A stretch of 16,964 nucleotides of DNA from CAYUNT01 sp964446285 (GTDB taxonomy: Bacteria; Sumerlaeota; Sumerlaeia; SLMS01; CAYUNT01), in NCBI GenBank assembly GCA_964446285.1, contig CAYUNT010000097.1, positions 1 to 16,964 of the forward strand. The letters are read 5' to 3'. Shown here one piece after another: positions 6,724-13,818 of the stretch; positions within the stretch are counted from its first letter, which is position 1; each line of letters begins with the position of its first letter. Under the pieces are notes generated by a model, which ran no database searches, was not told the DNA's origin, and saw only the letters and a list, made by a program, of their open reading frames with translations. A program made the translations under genes and the position numbers.

Positions 6724-7680
6724 TTACTCCTCCACGAAAACTCCCATAGCGCGGTATTTCTCGAAGCGGCGCTGGAGCAATGCATCGGTTGTCATAGCGC
6801 AGAGCTCATCGAGATGGCGCGCCACGACTTCCTCGACGCGCTCGAATGCCTCATTGGGAAACCGATGCGCGCCGCCGAGAGGCTCGGGGATGACTTCATC
6901 GATCACTTTAAGTTGGATCAAGTCCGTAGCGGTGAGTTTGAGGGCTTCGGCCGCGCGCGGAGCCATGGCGCGGTCGCGCCAGAGGATCGCCGCGCATCCT
7001 TCCGGCGAAATCACGCAATACCATGCATTTTCCTGCATCAGCACGCGGTCGCCCACGCCAATCCCCAGCGCCCCTCCGCTCGCGCCTTCGCCAACGACCG
7101 TGACAATGACCGGCACGCGCAGCGTGAACATGTCGCGGATATTGCGCGCGATGGCTTCGGCCTGCCCGCGCTCCTCGGCGCCGATGCCCGGATACGCCCC
7201 GGGCGTGTCGATAAAGATGAGAATCGGCATCCCGAATTTTTCTGCGTTTCGCATGACGCGCATCGCTTTGCGGTAGCCCTCGGGATGCATCATGCCGAAA
7301 TTGCGCCGGATATTTTCACGGACGTCTTTGCCCTTTTGCTGGCCGATGACGGCCACCGGGCGTTCGCGAAAACGTGCGTATCCGCAAATTACAGCCTGGT
7401 CGTCCGCAAATCCGCGATCCCCATGCACTTCGACAAAGTCGGTGCAAAGCGCTTGAATGACGTCGAACGAGCGCGGGCGTTCCATGTGACGGGCCAATTG
7501 CACGCGTTGCCAAGGCGTCAGGCTCGAATACACCTCGCGCCGAGTCGTTTCCAGGCGTTTTTCCAGGTCGCGAATCCGCGCTTCTATGGCGGGGTCTTCC
7601 CCTCCCCGCCGCCGCAGCCCATCGAGTTCCTCCTCGAGCATCTGGATAGGCCGCTCAAAATCAAATGCCATCTGAGCCAT
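6724..7680 (-). CDS. accA: Acetyl-CoA carboxylase carboxyltransferase subunit alpha
   Basis: AccA with AccD forms the cytoplasmic carboxyltransferase that passes CO2 from carboxybiotin to acetyl-CoA, making malonyl-CoA for fatty acid synthesis. The 318-residue length is typical. Visible features are the charged N-terminal helical region (about 8-48), VHGDRGFADD (85-94), IDTPGAYPGIGAEERGQ (157-173), the oxyanion-hole region GEGASGGALGIGVGD (197-211) and ISPEGCAAILWRD (224-236). ATG 7680 has GGGAG about 12 bases upstream; ATG 7671 is a possible alternative. It lies 63 bp after the PfkB-family gene and 36 bp before the methyltransferase. accD is not in the window, as is common because the two subunit genes are often unlinked. 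Confidence 0.97.
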   Translation of the reverse strand: MAQMAFDFERPIQMLEEELDGLRRRGGEDPAIEARIRDLEKRLETTRREVYSSLTPWQRVQLARHMERPRSFDVIQALCTDFVEVHGDRGFADDQAVICGYARFRERPVAVIGQQKGKDVRENIRRNFGMMHPEGYRKAMRVMRNAEKFGMPILIFIDTPGAYPGIGAEERGQAEAIARNIRDMFTLRVPVIVTVVGEGASGGALGIGVGDRVLMQENAWYCVISPEGCAAILWRDRAMAPRAAEALKLTATDLIQLKVIDEVIPEPLGGAHRFPNEAFERVEEVVARHLDELCAMTTDALLQRRFEKYRAMGVFVEE

Positions 7681-7743
7681 TCTTCAGTTTCTCCCAATAC
7701 AGCCGGTTTAGGCGCTCTTGTTCATCCTCGGGCGCAGTGGCTC

Positions 7744-8670
7744 CTAAGACGAGCGCATCCGGATCGCAGGCAGGTCGCACATGCGTTTGAGTTGCTGGCA
7801 TCGCGTGCTCAGGCGCCCCGGGCTGGCTTTCAGAAGGCCCGATACGCCCATGCCCTCGCACGCGAACGAAGCCATCGCGGTTCCCACCGTGCAGGCTTCC
7901 ACCATCAGGCGATTGCTCTGCCGTTTCTGGCGCGCAATCCAGCCCACCATGCTCCCCGCGAACGTGTCGCCCGCGCCTGTGGTGTCTTCCAGCCGGGCCA
8001 GCGGGAAAGCGGGAATGAACACCACCCCACTTTTCCATACCAGCATGGCCCCGTGCTCGCCTTTTTTCACCACAACGAATTCCGGACCGAGATCGAGCAT
8101 GGTTTTGGCGCCCTCGAACAGGTTCGGCTCGCCTGTGTAGGCGCGGATTTCATCGGAATTCATCAGCAGGCAATCCACGCGCCGGATGGCCTCGGTCAAA
8201 CGGTCCTTTTTGCTCTCGATCCAGTAATTCATGGTGTCGAGCGCCACGAACCGGCGATTTGTCAGTTGATCCAGGACCAATATCTGCAAGTCCGGGTCGA
8301 TATTGGCCAGGAATACATAAGGAATCTGCGCAATGTCCGCCTTCATCTCGGGCCGGAACGTCTCGAACACATTCAGTTCCGTGGAGCGCGTATGAGCCAC
8401 TCCCAGCGTTCCTTCGTAGTAGCCCGACCACCGGAACGTGCGTCCGGGAGCCACCTGGAGATTGTCGAGCAAAATTCCCCGATGCTGGAGCAGGCGCCGG
8501 TATTTAGGAGGAAAATCCTCGCCGACAACGCCCAATACATGGGTCCGTTCGAAGAGCGACGACGCAAGCGACGCATAACTGGCCGAACCGCCCAGCGTAT
8601 CGGGCGCGCTGCCTGTTGGGGTGTCGATTGTATCCAGTGCGATGGATCCAACAACTAGAACGCTGCTCAT
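7744..8670 (-). CDS. PfkB-family sugar/nucleoside kinase
   Basis: This 308-residue ribokinase-like kinase transfers phosphate from ATP to a sugar or nucleoside hydroxyl. It shows the N-terminal VLVVGSIALD strand, LGGSASYAS (26-34), TFRWSGYYEG (78-87), VKKGEHGA (201-208) and the C-terminal signature DTTGAGDTFAGS (229-240), with Asp235 as likely catalytic base. The pattern LNVFETFRP and DTMNYWIE is typical of a PfkB subgroup with unassigned substrate, so I give no gene name. The C-terminal 20 residues look poorly conserved. ATG 8670 has AGGA about 10 bases upstream. It heads a probable operon with accA. The next minus-strand gene upstream ends in a strong terminator, so this unit should have its own promoter. 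Confidence 0.88.
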   Translation of the reverse strand: MSSVLVVGSIALDTIDTPTGSAPDTLGGSASYASLASSLFERTHVLGVVGEDFPPKYRRLLQHRGILLDNLQVAPGRTFRWSGYYEGTLGVAHTRSTELNVFETFRPEMKADIAQIPYVFLANIDPDLQILVLDQLTNRRFVALDTMNYWIESKKDRLTEAIRRVDCLLMNSDEIRAYTGEPNLFEGAKTMLDLGPEFVVVKKGEHGAMLVWKSGVVFIPAFPLARLEDTTGAGDTFAGSMVGWIARQKRQSNRLMVEACTVGTAMASFACEGMGVSGLLKASPGRLSTRCQQLKRMCDLPAIRMRSS

Positions 8671-8985
8671 AAGGGGCTATTCCTGAAATGAGAATGGCAA
8701 AACGATTGGCACTCTATCTACACAAGCAATCCTGCGCGCCGGCCAAAGCCGCAACGGGACCAGAAACTGAGCGTTGCATCGGACTTGCCAGAGAGGACTG
8801 GCGGCTTCGGCAGATAATCCTCCGCTCCTCGCGCCACGGCAGCAATAGAAAGGCCAGCGCGGAAGCGGGAGGGCCATCGCCTGTGCATGACTCCCCCGGC
8901 CCAGCCTTCCGAAGTCAAGGAAATTCCCATCCGGCGCAATCCTTTTGCCTTTTGCCCGGGGCGCCCAGACATTTCGGATGGGCGG
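8671..8985. other. Gene-free spacer upstream of the PfkB-family gene
   Basis: There is no credible ORF here. It should hold the promoter of the minus-strand kinase-accA unit. The one site noticed is TGGCAAGTCCGATGCA at 8775-8790 on the minus strand, with GG and GC separated by ten bases as in sigma-54 promoters, about 105 bp before the start codon. One such match could be chance. Confidence 0.35.
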
Positions 8986-9035
8986 AAAAAAGACCTCCGC
9001 CGCGGCCCTCGTGCGGGGCGGGAACCGCGGCGGAG
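8986..9035 (-). terminator. Rho-independent terminator of the EF-hand gene
   Basis: A perfect 11-bp stem, CTCCGCCGCGG (8995-9005) with CCGCGGCGGAG (9025-9035), encloses a 19-nt loop. On the minus strand it is followed by GTC and six T (8986-8991). It begins about 51 bp after the EF-hand stop codon. Confidence 0.9.
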
Positions 9036-9086
9036 AATCATAAACGACATCCCTGGGGATTGCCAGGGGCGAGAAGAAACCGGCAC

Positions 9087-9839
9087 TCACTTCGACTTCT
9101 TTGCCGGTTCGGCTTCTTTTTTGGCCTGTCCTTTTGACTCGCCCTGCTGCTTGACGTCCTTCGCCTTTTCCTTGGGCTGATCGGACGTCTGGGCCGAAGC
9201 GCCAGGGGTTTGGCTGCGGCGGCCGGCGCCAAACTGACCCATGATTTCGTCCATGCTCAACTTGCCATCCTTATTCTTATCAAGGGTCTGCAGGGCAGTG
9301 GAGGCGTTCGCGAGTTCGTCGGCGCTGAGCGCTCCGTCCTTGTTGGCGTCAATGGCGGCAAAGATCGGATTGCGCGTCGCCATGCCTTCTCCGCGGCGGC
9401 CCTGGCCTTGAGCGGCCTGGCCTTCCGCACCCGGGCGCGGGCGGCGAACTTCATCTTCGGTGATCTGTCCGTCCTTGTTCTTGTCCAGGGTGAGCAGCGC
9501 CTTGGTGGCCGAAGTCAACTCATCCGCGGAAACCACTCCGTCATTGTTGCGGTCCAGGGCGGAAATGAGCAGAGGAACCGGACGAGAACGGCCCTCGCGC
9601 GCGGGGGAAGCGGCCTGACCGGCCTTCTTTTCCGAATCAGCCGCGGCGGCGGCGGATTTCGCGGGGGCAGACTCGGTGGAGTGAGCGGCGCCCGCCTTCT
9701 TGGCGGTTGCGGCGGCCGGCTTTTTCGCCGCCGGGGCATCCGCAGCTTTTGACTGCTGCGCGAACGAAATAGCGGACAGCGAGATAACCATGCCAAGGAA
9801 CAGGAAAACACGATACACAGACGCGGCGTTCTTTTTCAT
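9087..9839 (-). CDS. Secreted EF-hand calcium-binding protein
   Basis: This 250-residue protein has a signal peptide (residues 1-27, cut near ISFA/QQ), a long Ala/Lys/Pro-rich linker (30-88) and four canonical EF-hand loops with Asp at 1, Asn at 3, Asp at 5, Gly at 6 and Glu at 12: 96-107, 119-130, 164-175 and 187-198. They form two pairs with 23-residue spacing, separated by a Gly/Gln/Arg-rich stretch (135-155). The tail (210-250) is Lys/Gln/Glu-rich and low in complexity. It probably binds calcium in the periplasm or outside the cell; its partner is unknown. EF-hand proteins of this DxNxDG type are frequent in planctomycete-like bacteria. ATG 9839 is chosen because GGAG lies 8 bases upstream and a signal peptide starts there. 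The frame stays open far upstream only as the shadow of the ABC ATPase gene. Confidence 0.88.
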   Translation of the reverse strand: MKKNAASVYRVFLFLGMVISLSAISFAQQSKAADAPAAKKPAAATAKKAGAAHSTESAPAKSAAAAADSEKKAGQAASPAREGRSRPVPLLISALDRNNDGVVSADELTSATKALLTLDKNKDGQITEDEVRRPRPGAEGQAAQGQGRRGEGMATRNPIFAAIDANKDGALSADELANASTALQTLDKNKDGKLSMDEIMGQFGAGRRSQTPGASAQTSDQPKEKAKDVKQQGESKGQAKKEAEPAKKSK

Positions 9840-10008
9840 CAAAGTTCTCCTTTGCCACTTGTGGCGATTCGCGCCAGGCATACTTCGATGCCAATTTGCG
9901 CGATTTTCTTTTCTGTATGACGCTTGCCAGGCATTTCCGGGGATAGCGAGGGCGTGGAAAATACCGCTTTTCGCTTCCTTGGCTGCCTGAGCCATATTAT
10001 TGATGTTA

Positions 10009-10049
10009 GCAACTCTTGTGCCGGTCAGATTGGCAATTCTTGTGCCGGT
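10009..10049 (-). promoter_or_regulatory. Tandem sigma-54-like promoter sites of the EF-hand gene
   Basis: A 17-bp direct repeat, on the minus strand ACCGGCACAAGARTTGC, occurs at 10033-10049 and 10009-10025 with a 24-bp period. Each copy fits TGGCACG-N4-TTGCW well: GGCAC, then TTGC, with exactly ten bases between GG and GC. The proximal copy would start transcription near 9998, about 160 bases before the EF-hand start codon. One copy could alternatively be a regulator operator. Confidence 0.45.
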
Positions 10050-10299
10050 TTGCGCTTGGTTGCATCTTGACAGCAGCAAGCAGCCTTGGTGATCTGGCGG
10101 GCGCACGCAAGACCCCATGCACCTTCCCGAATTGGCGAATTGCGTGCATTTTCGCGCAATTGCCCCGTTGAAAGGGGAATATTGCAGCACGCATTGACTT
10201 GGAGGGCCGCCGGAAGGACAGTGTGGGGCCGCAGGGATTCCATCCATCCTGCTTAGGAGACACAAGCGGATGGACCCGCCACCCGGTCCCGCGCCATTC

Positions 10300-10315
10300 T
10301 GGCACGCAGGGTGTT
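10300..10315 (+). promoter_or_regulatory. Possible sigma-54-like site of the mlaF-mlaD unit
   Basis: TGGCACG at 10300-10306 is a perfect -24 element, but the -12 position reads GTGTT, so the usually invariant GC is GT. If used, transcription would start near 10325, some 25 bases before the GTG start of the ATPase. Confidence 0.2.
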
Positions 10316-10349
10316 GTTTCACTAGCAATTCCCAACGGTTCGTCGCGCC

Positions 10350-11204
10350 GTGATTCGCATCACCAATTTGCATAAATCCTTCGGAGCGAAAAAGGTCCTC
10401 CAGGGTCTTTCGCTCGAGATCGCCGCCGGGGAAACCCACGCCATAATCGGACGCAGCGGCGACGGCAAAAGCGTGCTGCTCAAGCACATCTGCGCCCTTC
10501 TGGCGCCGGATTCGGGAGAAATCGAGGTGGCGGGCCGCCGCCTCGACCTGCGCGACCGCGATTCGGTCCGCTTTGTCCGATCCAAGGTGGGCATGGTCTT
10601 CCAATACGCCGCGCTGTTCGATTCCATGAGTGTGCGCGAGAATATCGGGTTCGCGCTTGACGAAACCAGCCGGAAATCCGAACAGGAAATCGACCAGATC
10701 GTCGCGCGGCTTCTTGACGAGGTCAATTTGCCGGGGACCGAGCCGCTTTTGCCCGCTGAACTGAGCGGCGGAATGCGCAAGCGCATCGGCCTGGCGCGCG
10801 CCCTGGCGCCCGAACCCGAAATCATCCTCTACGACGAACCAACCACCGGTCTGGACCCCGTGACGACCGACATCATCAACGCGCTCATCCTGCAAACCCA
10901 GCAGCGTCACGGAGTGACTTCCATTGTGGTCACGCACGACATGAAAAGCGCATACAAGGTGGGCAATCGCATCTCGATGCTCTACGAGGGGAAAATACTC
11001 TTCACGGGCACTCCGCGCGATTTCCAGGAAACGCCCAATCCGTATGTCCGCCAGTTTGTGGACGGCTTGGCAAGCGGCCCCATTACAGATAAGGATCAGG
11101 AACAGGTGCTCCAGCGCGCCTATGAGGCCGCCGGACATGCCGGACATACAAAGCCATCCAAACCGCCAGCCCAGGCCGCCAAAGAAGGAGAGAAATCCTC
11201 ATGA
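10350..11204 (+). CDS. MlaF-like ABC transporter ATP-binding protein
   Basis: This 284-residue ATPase powers an Mla-type phospholipid transporter on the cytoplasmic face of the inner membrane. It contains Walker A GRSGDGKS (34-41), a Q-loop at Gln85 in FQYAALFDSMSV, signature LSGGMRKR (138-145), Walker B IILYDEP with Asp162 and Glu163, the D-loop TTGLDP and His196 in VTHDM. FQYAALFDS and LSGGMRKRIGLARA are characteristic of the MlaF/Mkl subgroup. GTG 10350 is the only start in frame after the TAG at 10323; no good ribosome site precedes it. The C-terminal 30 residues are low in complexity. The stop overlaps the start of the MCE gene (ATGA), indicating translational coupling. An MlaE permease gene, usually adjacent, is absent. 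Confidence 0.92.
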   Translation: MIRITNLHKSFGAKKVLQGLSLEIAAGETHAIIGRSGDGKSVLLKHICALLAPDSGEIEVAGRRLDLRDRDSVRFVRSKVGMVFQYAALFDSMSVRENIGFALDETSRKSEQEIDQIVARLLDEVNLPGTEPLLPAELSGGMRKRIGLARALAPEPEIILYDEPTTGLDPVTTDIINALILQTQQRHGVTSIVVTHDMKSAYKVGNRISMLYEGKILFTGTPRDFQETPNPYVRQFVDGLASGPITDKDQEQVLQRAYEAAGHAGHTKPSKPPAQAAKEGEKSS

Positions 11205-12307
11205 TTCGACGCCCCACGCCCACCGCTTTGGTTGGATTTGTGGCCCTGGGGTCGCTTTTGCTCCTGCTGGGATTCACGTTCCTGATAAAGAAGGCGCTGT
11301 TTGGCCCGCGCCGCGAAATTAATGTGTTGTATGAGCGCATCAGCGGCCTCGAGGTCGGTTCGCCCGTGTATGTGGCGGGCGTGTATGCGGGCGAGGTCGT
11401 GCGGATCAGCTACCGTCCGCAGTATCTCGGAATGCCCGTGGTCGTTACGGTGGCGATCAAACACAAATTCGACATCCATCAGGATGCGAACATCCAGATC
11501 GCGCAGGCGGGGCTTTTGGGCGACAAACGAATTGAAATTGATCCGGGAACGACGGACGCGCCGCTCGTATCGGATGGAGATACAATCACCGGCCAGCCGC
11601 AGTTCGATATGGGCCGGTCGTTCAAAGAGGCACAGCAAATCGTCTCGGACCTTGCGGTGTCCGTGCGCTCGCTGCGCGACTTCCTGACGGACGAGGCCAA
11701 CCTCGGGGCATTGCGAAATTCCCTGAAGGCGCTTGAGGAAACGCTCATCAACGTCAATGGCGTGGTGTTGCGCGTGGATGGGCTGCTGACGCAAAACGAG
11801 CGCGACATGAACGAACTGGTTGCGAATTTGCACGAGTTGTCCGGCCAGGCGCTGCGCATCGCCGGCAAGGCCGAGAAACTGGTGGATACGTCTGATCGCG
11901 AGATCGCCGCCCTGAGCGGGAATCTGGCGCGTTCTGCAGATGCGCTTGTTACCGAATCGCGACGCCTGGCCGAACGGTTCGAACGCACCGCTGACGAATC
12001 TTCGGCGCTGGTGGCGGAAACCCGGTCGCGCCTGCGCCCGACGCTCGAAAATGTCGAGTCGGCGAGCGCCAGCCTGAGCGAAATTTTGCAGGGAATCCGC
12101 GAGGGACGCGGTACTGTCGGACAGTTGGTGAACAATCCCTCGCCGTTTATGGAACTTGATCGTGTGCTGCGCGCCATTCGCCGCGCGCTCGTGGGCGAAT
12201 CCGGACCCAGCGCCGTCCTGGTCTATGAAGGCCTTCCCCTTCCGACGCCAACTCCTTCCGCGGCGATCCCCGCCAGTCCCTTGCCCTCTTCCGCCTCCGC
12301 GCCGTAG
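11201..12307 (+). CDS. MlaD-like MCE-domain substrate-binding protein
   Basis: This 368-residue protein has one N-terminal membrane anchor (about 8-29), an MCE/MlaD domain (about 38-133) with GLEVGSPVYVAGVYAGEV and AGLLGDKRIEIDPG, then a long helical region (about 140-320) predicted to be coiled coil, and a Pro/Ser/Ala-rich tail from about 345. MCE proteins form hexameric rings or tubes in the periplasm that carry lipids between membranes. The long helix suggests a needle-like extension as in PqiB- or YebT-like proteins rather than the short E. coli MlaD. ATG 11201 overlaps the ATPase stop as ATGA and has AAGGAGAG upstream. No terminator is evident after it. Confidence 0.92.
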   Translation: MIRRPTPTALVGFVALGSLLLLLGFTFLIKKALFGPRREINVLYERISGLEVGSPVYVAGVYAGEVVRISYRPQYLGMPVVVTVAIKHKFDIHQDANIQIAQAGLLGDKRIEIDPGTTDAPLVSDGDTITGQPQFDMGRSFKEAQQIVSDLAVSVRSLRDFLTDEANLGALRNSLKALEETLINVNGVVLRVDGLLTQNERDMNELVANLHELSGQALRIAGKAEKLVDTSDREIAALSGNLARSADALVTESRRLAERFERTADESSALVAETRSRLRPTLENVESASASLSEILQGIREGRGTVGQLVNNPSPFMELDRVLRAIRRALVGESGPSAVLVYEGLPLPTPTPSAAIPASPLPSSASAP

Positions 12308-12417
12308 AGTCTTTGGATTGCCCTGGGTTATGCGGACGCCTGTCATGGGAAATTTACAGATCAACAGGCATGTTCCATTCCTTTTCTCGGAAATCCTCTT
12401 GATTGGCCCGATAAAGG

Positions 12418-12433
12418 TGGCTAGCCTAGTGCT
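12418..12433 (+). promoter_or_regulatory. Candidate sigma-54-like promoter of the secreted protein gene
   Basis: TGGCTAGCCTAGTGCT has GG at 12419-12420 and GC at 12431-12432 with ten bases between, and agrees with TGGC and TGCW of the consensus. A start near 12443 would give a leader of about 117 bases containing the competing hairpins. The match is partial. Confidence 0.3.
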
Positions 12434-12469
12434 GACAGTTTAGGTTGCAGGGTAAATTCCGCAATCTCC

Positions 12470-12559
12470 AAGGAGGTGATTCCGGCAAGCAAAAATGACA
12501 CGGAATGGGTTCTCTTTTGCCGGATTACGGCAACTAACACAATTTGCAGGAGGGAAATT
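12470..12559 (+). promoter_or_regulatory. Structured leader with competing hairpins and a possible 22-codon leader ORF
   Basis: TCCGGCAA (12481-12488) can pair with TTGCCGGA (12517-12524). Part of the latter, TTGCCG (12517-12522), can instead pair with CGGCAA (12528-12533) across loop GATTA, so the two stems exclude each other. Just upstream, AAGGAGGTGAT (12470-12480) matches an extended Shine-Dalgarno sequence. ATG 12495 opens a 22-codon ORF (MTRNGFSFAGL...) whose TGA overlaps the start codon of the next gene (ATGA, 12560-12563), but its distance from AGGAGG (18 bases) is long. It matches no riboswitch class I recognise. Confidence 0.4.
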
Positions 12560-13528
12560 ATGACTTGCAGAAACGCCTTTTTGGCGATACTTTTAGCCGC
12601 TTGCTTCTGTCTGCCCGCAATGGCGCAGAAAACCGTAGGCACATCAGGAACCGAAGGGTATCTCAGCATTGCCGCTTTGAATGATACAGGCTGGATTCGC
12701 GATGATGCCACTTACAAGGATGATGGCACGGCAGGCAAAACAATCTGGAACTTGGGATTCATGTTCTACGACGGAACAACACAATACTGGGCGGACTCGA
12801 CCAATTTCGCGGCTCACACCACACGGCCCACAAACGGCACCGTCTCGAATCCCGACGCCCAGCACATGACCAACACCGGCATTACCTTTGCAAGCACGCC
12901 GAACCTTAGCGCCGATCTGGCTGTTACGCTCAGCAGCCCGACGGCCGCCAGCGCCAGAATTACATGGGCATGGACCTTCAAAAATTCCGGCGCAAGCCCC
13001 ATCAACCTGCGCTTCGTCTGGTTTGTGGACGGCGATGTTCTTCTTCAGGGAACCAGCGAAACGAACGACTTGGTCGCGTTCACAAACAGCTCGAACAATA
13101 GCTATGGCGCGATCATTCAGGGCGAGCCGAACGGCACGGGCGGCGTGCGCACGCGTTCCGCCCTCCTGATGGATTCCACTACCGCTATGAGCTCGATTAT
13201 GGGAATCTCTTATAGTGGCGGCCCGAGCTATTTCTGGTCGAGCCAGTATAACTTCTCCGATGGCGACGGCGCGGCCGCCTCGAATGGAATCCCGGCGACC
13301 TGGGCCAATATGATTACCAATGGCACGGCCAATCAGGATGCCAATGCAGACGACGTGGCCGACGCAGGCGCTGACAGCGGCGCGGCCATGCAGTGGGACC
13401 TCGTGGTTCCAGCTTCTCCTGGCCAAGTTGTTCTCACCCATACGCTGACCTTCGGCGGCACAACGGATGTTGGCCCGAATTCCTGGTCCGGCCCATCGGC
13501 CGTTCAGGATTGGTATTTGATGGACTAA
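12560..13528 (+). CDS. Secreted protein of unknown function
   Basis: I do not recognise this 322-residue protein. It starts with a signal peptide (FLAILLAACFCLPAMA, likely cut after residue 22); LAAC at 12-15 could be read as a lipobox, but the hydrophobic stretch continues beyond it, so ordinary secretion is more likely. The mature part is rich in Asn, Thr, Ser, Gly and aromatic residues, with alternating short hydrophobic runs, as in beta-sandwich surface proteins. An acidic Asp/Ala stretch (QDANADDVADAGADSGA) lies near residues 260-280. There is no cysteine in the mature part and no PEP-CTERM or LPXTG sorting signal. ATG 12560 has the strong ribosome site GGAGGG 7 bases upstream; the frame is open back to GTG 12476, but the signal peptide argues for 12560. 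It is likely monocistronic, ending at a strong terminator. Confidence 0.8.
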   Translation: MTCRNAFLAILLAACFCLPAMAQKTVGTSGTEGYLSIAALNDTGWIRDDATYKDDGTAGKTIWNLGFMFYDGTTQYWADSTNFAAHTTRPTNGTVSNPDAQHMTNTGITFASTPNLSADLAVTLSSPTAASARITWAWTFKNSGASPINLRFVWFVDGDVLLQGTSETNDLVAFTNSSNNSYGAIIQGEPNGTGGVRTRSALLMDSTTAMSSIMGISYSGGPSYFWSSQYNFSDGDGAAASNGIPATWANMITNGTANQDANADDVADAGADSGAAMQWDLVVPASPGQVVLTHTLTFGGTTDVGPNSWSGPSAVQDWYLMD

Positions 13529-13593
13529 TTGGATTGCGGGTCTGAACGCCAGCAAAGCAGCCAAATAGAAAATCAAACAATTTCGCCTGCATC

Positions 13594-13630
13594 GGGGACG
13601 GCCGCTTCTCTTTGCGGCCGTTCCCTTTTT
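13594..13630 (+). terminator. Rho-independent terminator of the secreted protein gene
   Basis: GGGGACGGCCGC (13594-13605) pairs over 12 bp, including one G-U, with GCGGCCGTTCCC (13614-13625) around an 8-nt loop, and is followed by five T. It lies 65 bp after the stop codon. Confidence 0.92.
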
Positions 13631-13818
13631 AAGGGCGCTGATTTTATTCCCACAGAACTCTGTCTTCCACGTCCACCTTGTGATAAAATGTCACATCAAC
13701 CGCATCCGCGCATAAAAATAGATCGAGAAAATCAGAAGGACGGCAAGAAAAGGGGCCAGGGCGGAATCACCCGCCGGCAATTATAGAAAATGCTGGCGCG
13801 GCGCGCTCTTTTTCGCAA

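Larger units (their letters stand above)
9840..10349. other. Divergent regulatory region between EF-hand and mlaF-like genes
   Basis: I see no gene in these 510 bp. It holds the tandem -24/-12 sites on the minus strand (10009-10049), a hairpin-like CCCC-G-TTGAAA-GGGG (10163-10177) flanked by CAAT and ATTG, the imperfect inverted repeat GGCAT/ATGCC at 9878-9893, and a plus-strand TGGCACG at 10300. Confidence 0.5.

Noticed and set aside
7661..8038. A minus-strand ORF bridging the PfkB-family gene end and the accA start
   Set aside because: It overlaps the kinase in another frame; the kinase signature and C-terminus fit the longer ORF, so no frameshift is needed.
6709..8658. A 649-codon plus-strand ORF opposite accA and the PfkB-family gene
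   Set aside because: It is the antisense shadow of two clearly recognised genes, has no ribosome site and resembles no protein family.
9878..9893. GGCATACTTCGATGCC as another sigma-54 site before the EF-hand gene
   Set aside because: The gap between GG and GC is eleven bases, one more than sigma-54 tolerates well; it is better read as a small inverted repeat.
9087..11147. A single 686-codon minus-strand ORF
   Set aside because: Only its last 250 codons are a real gene (EF-hand protein from ATG 9839); the rest is the reverse shadow of the mlaF-like gene and intergenic DNA.
13679..13695. TGTGA-N7-TCACA, resembling a CRP site
   Set aside because: The CRP consensus spacing is six, not seven, and the site lies between convergent gene ends where an operator is unlikely.
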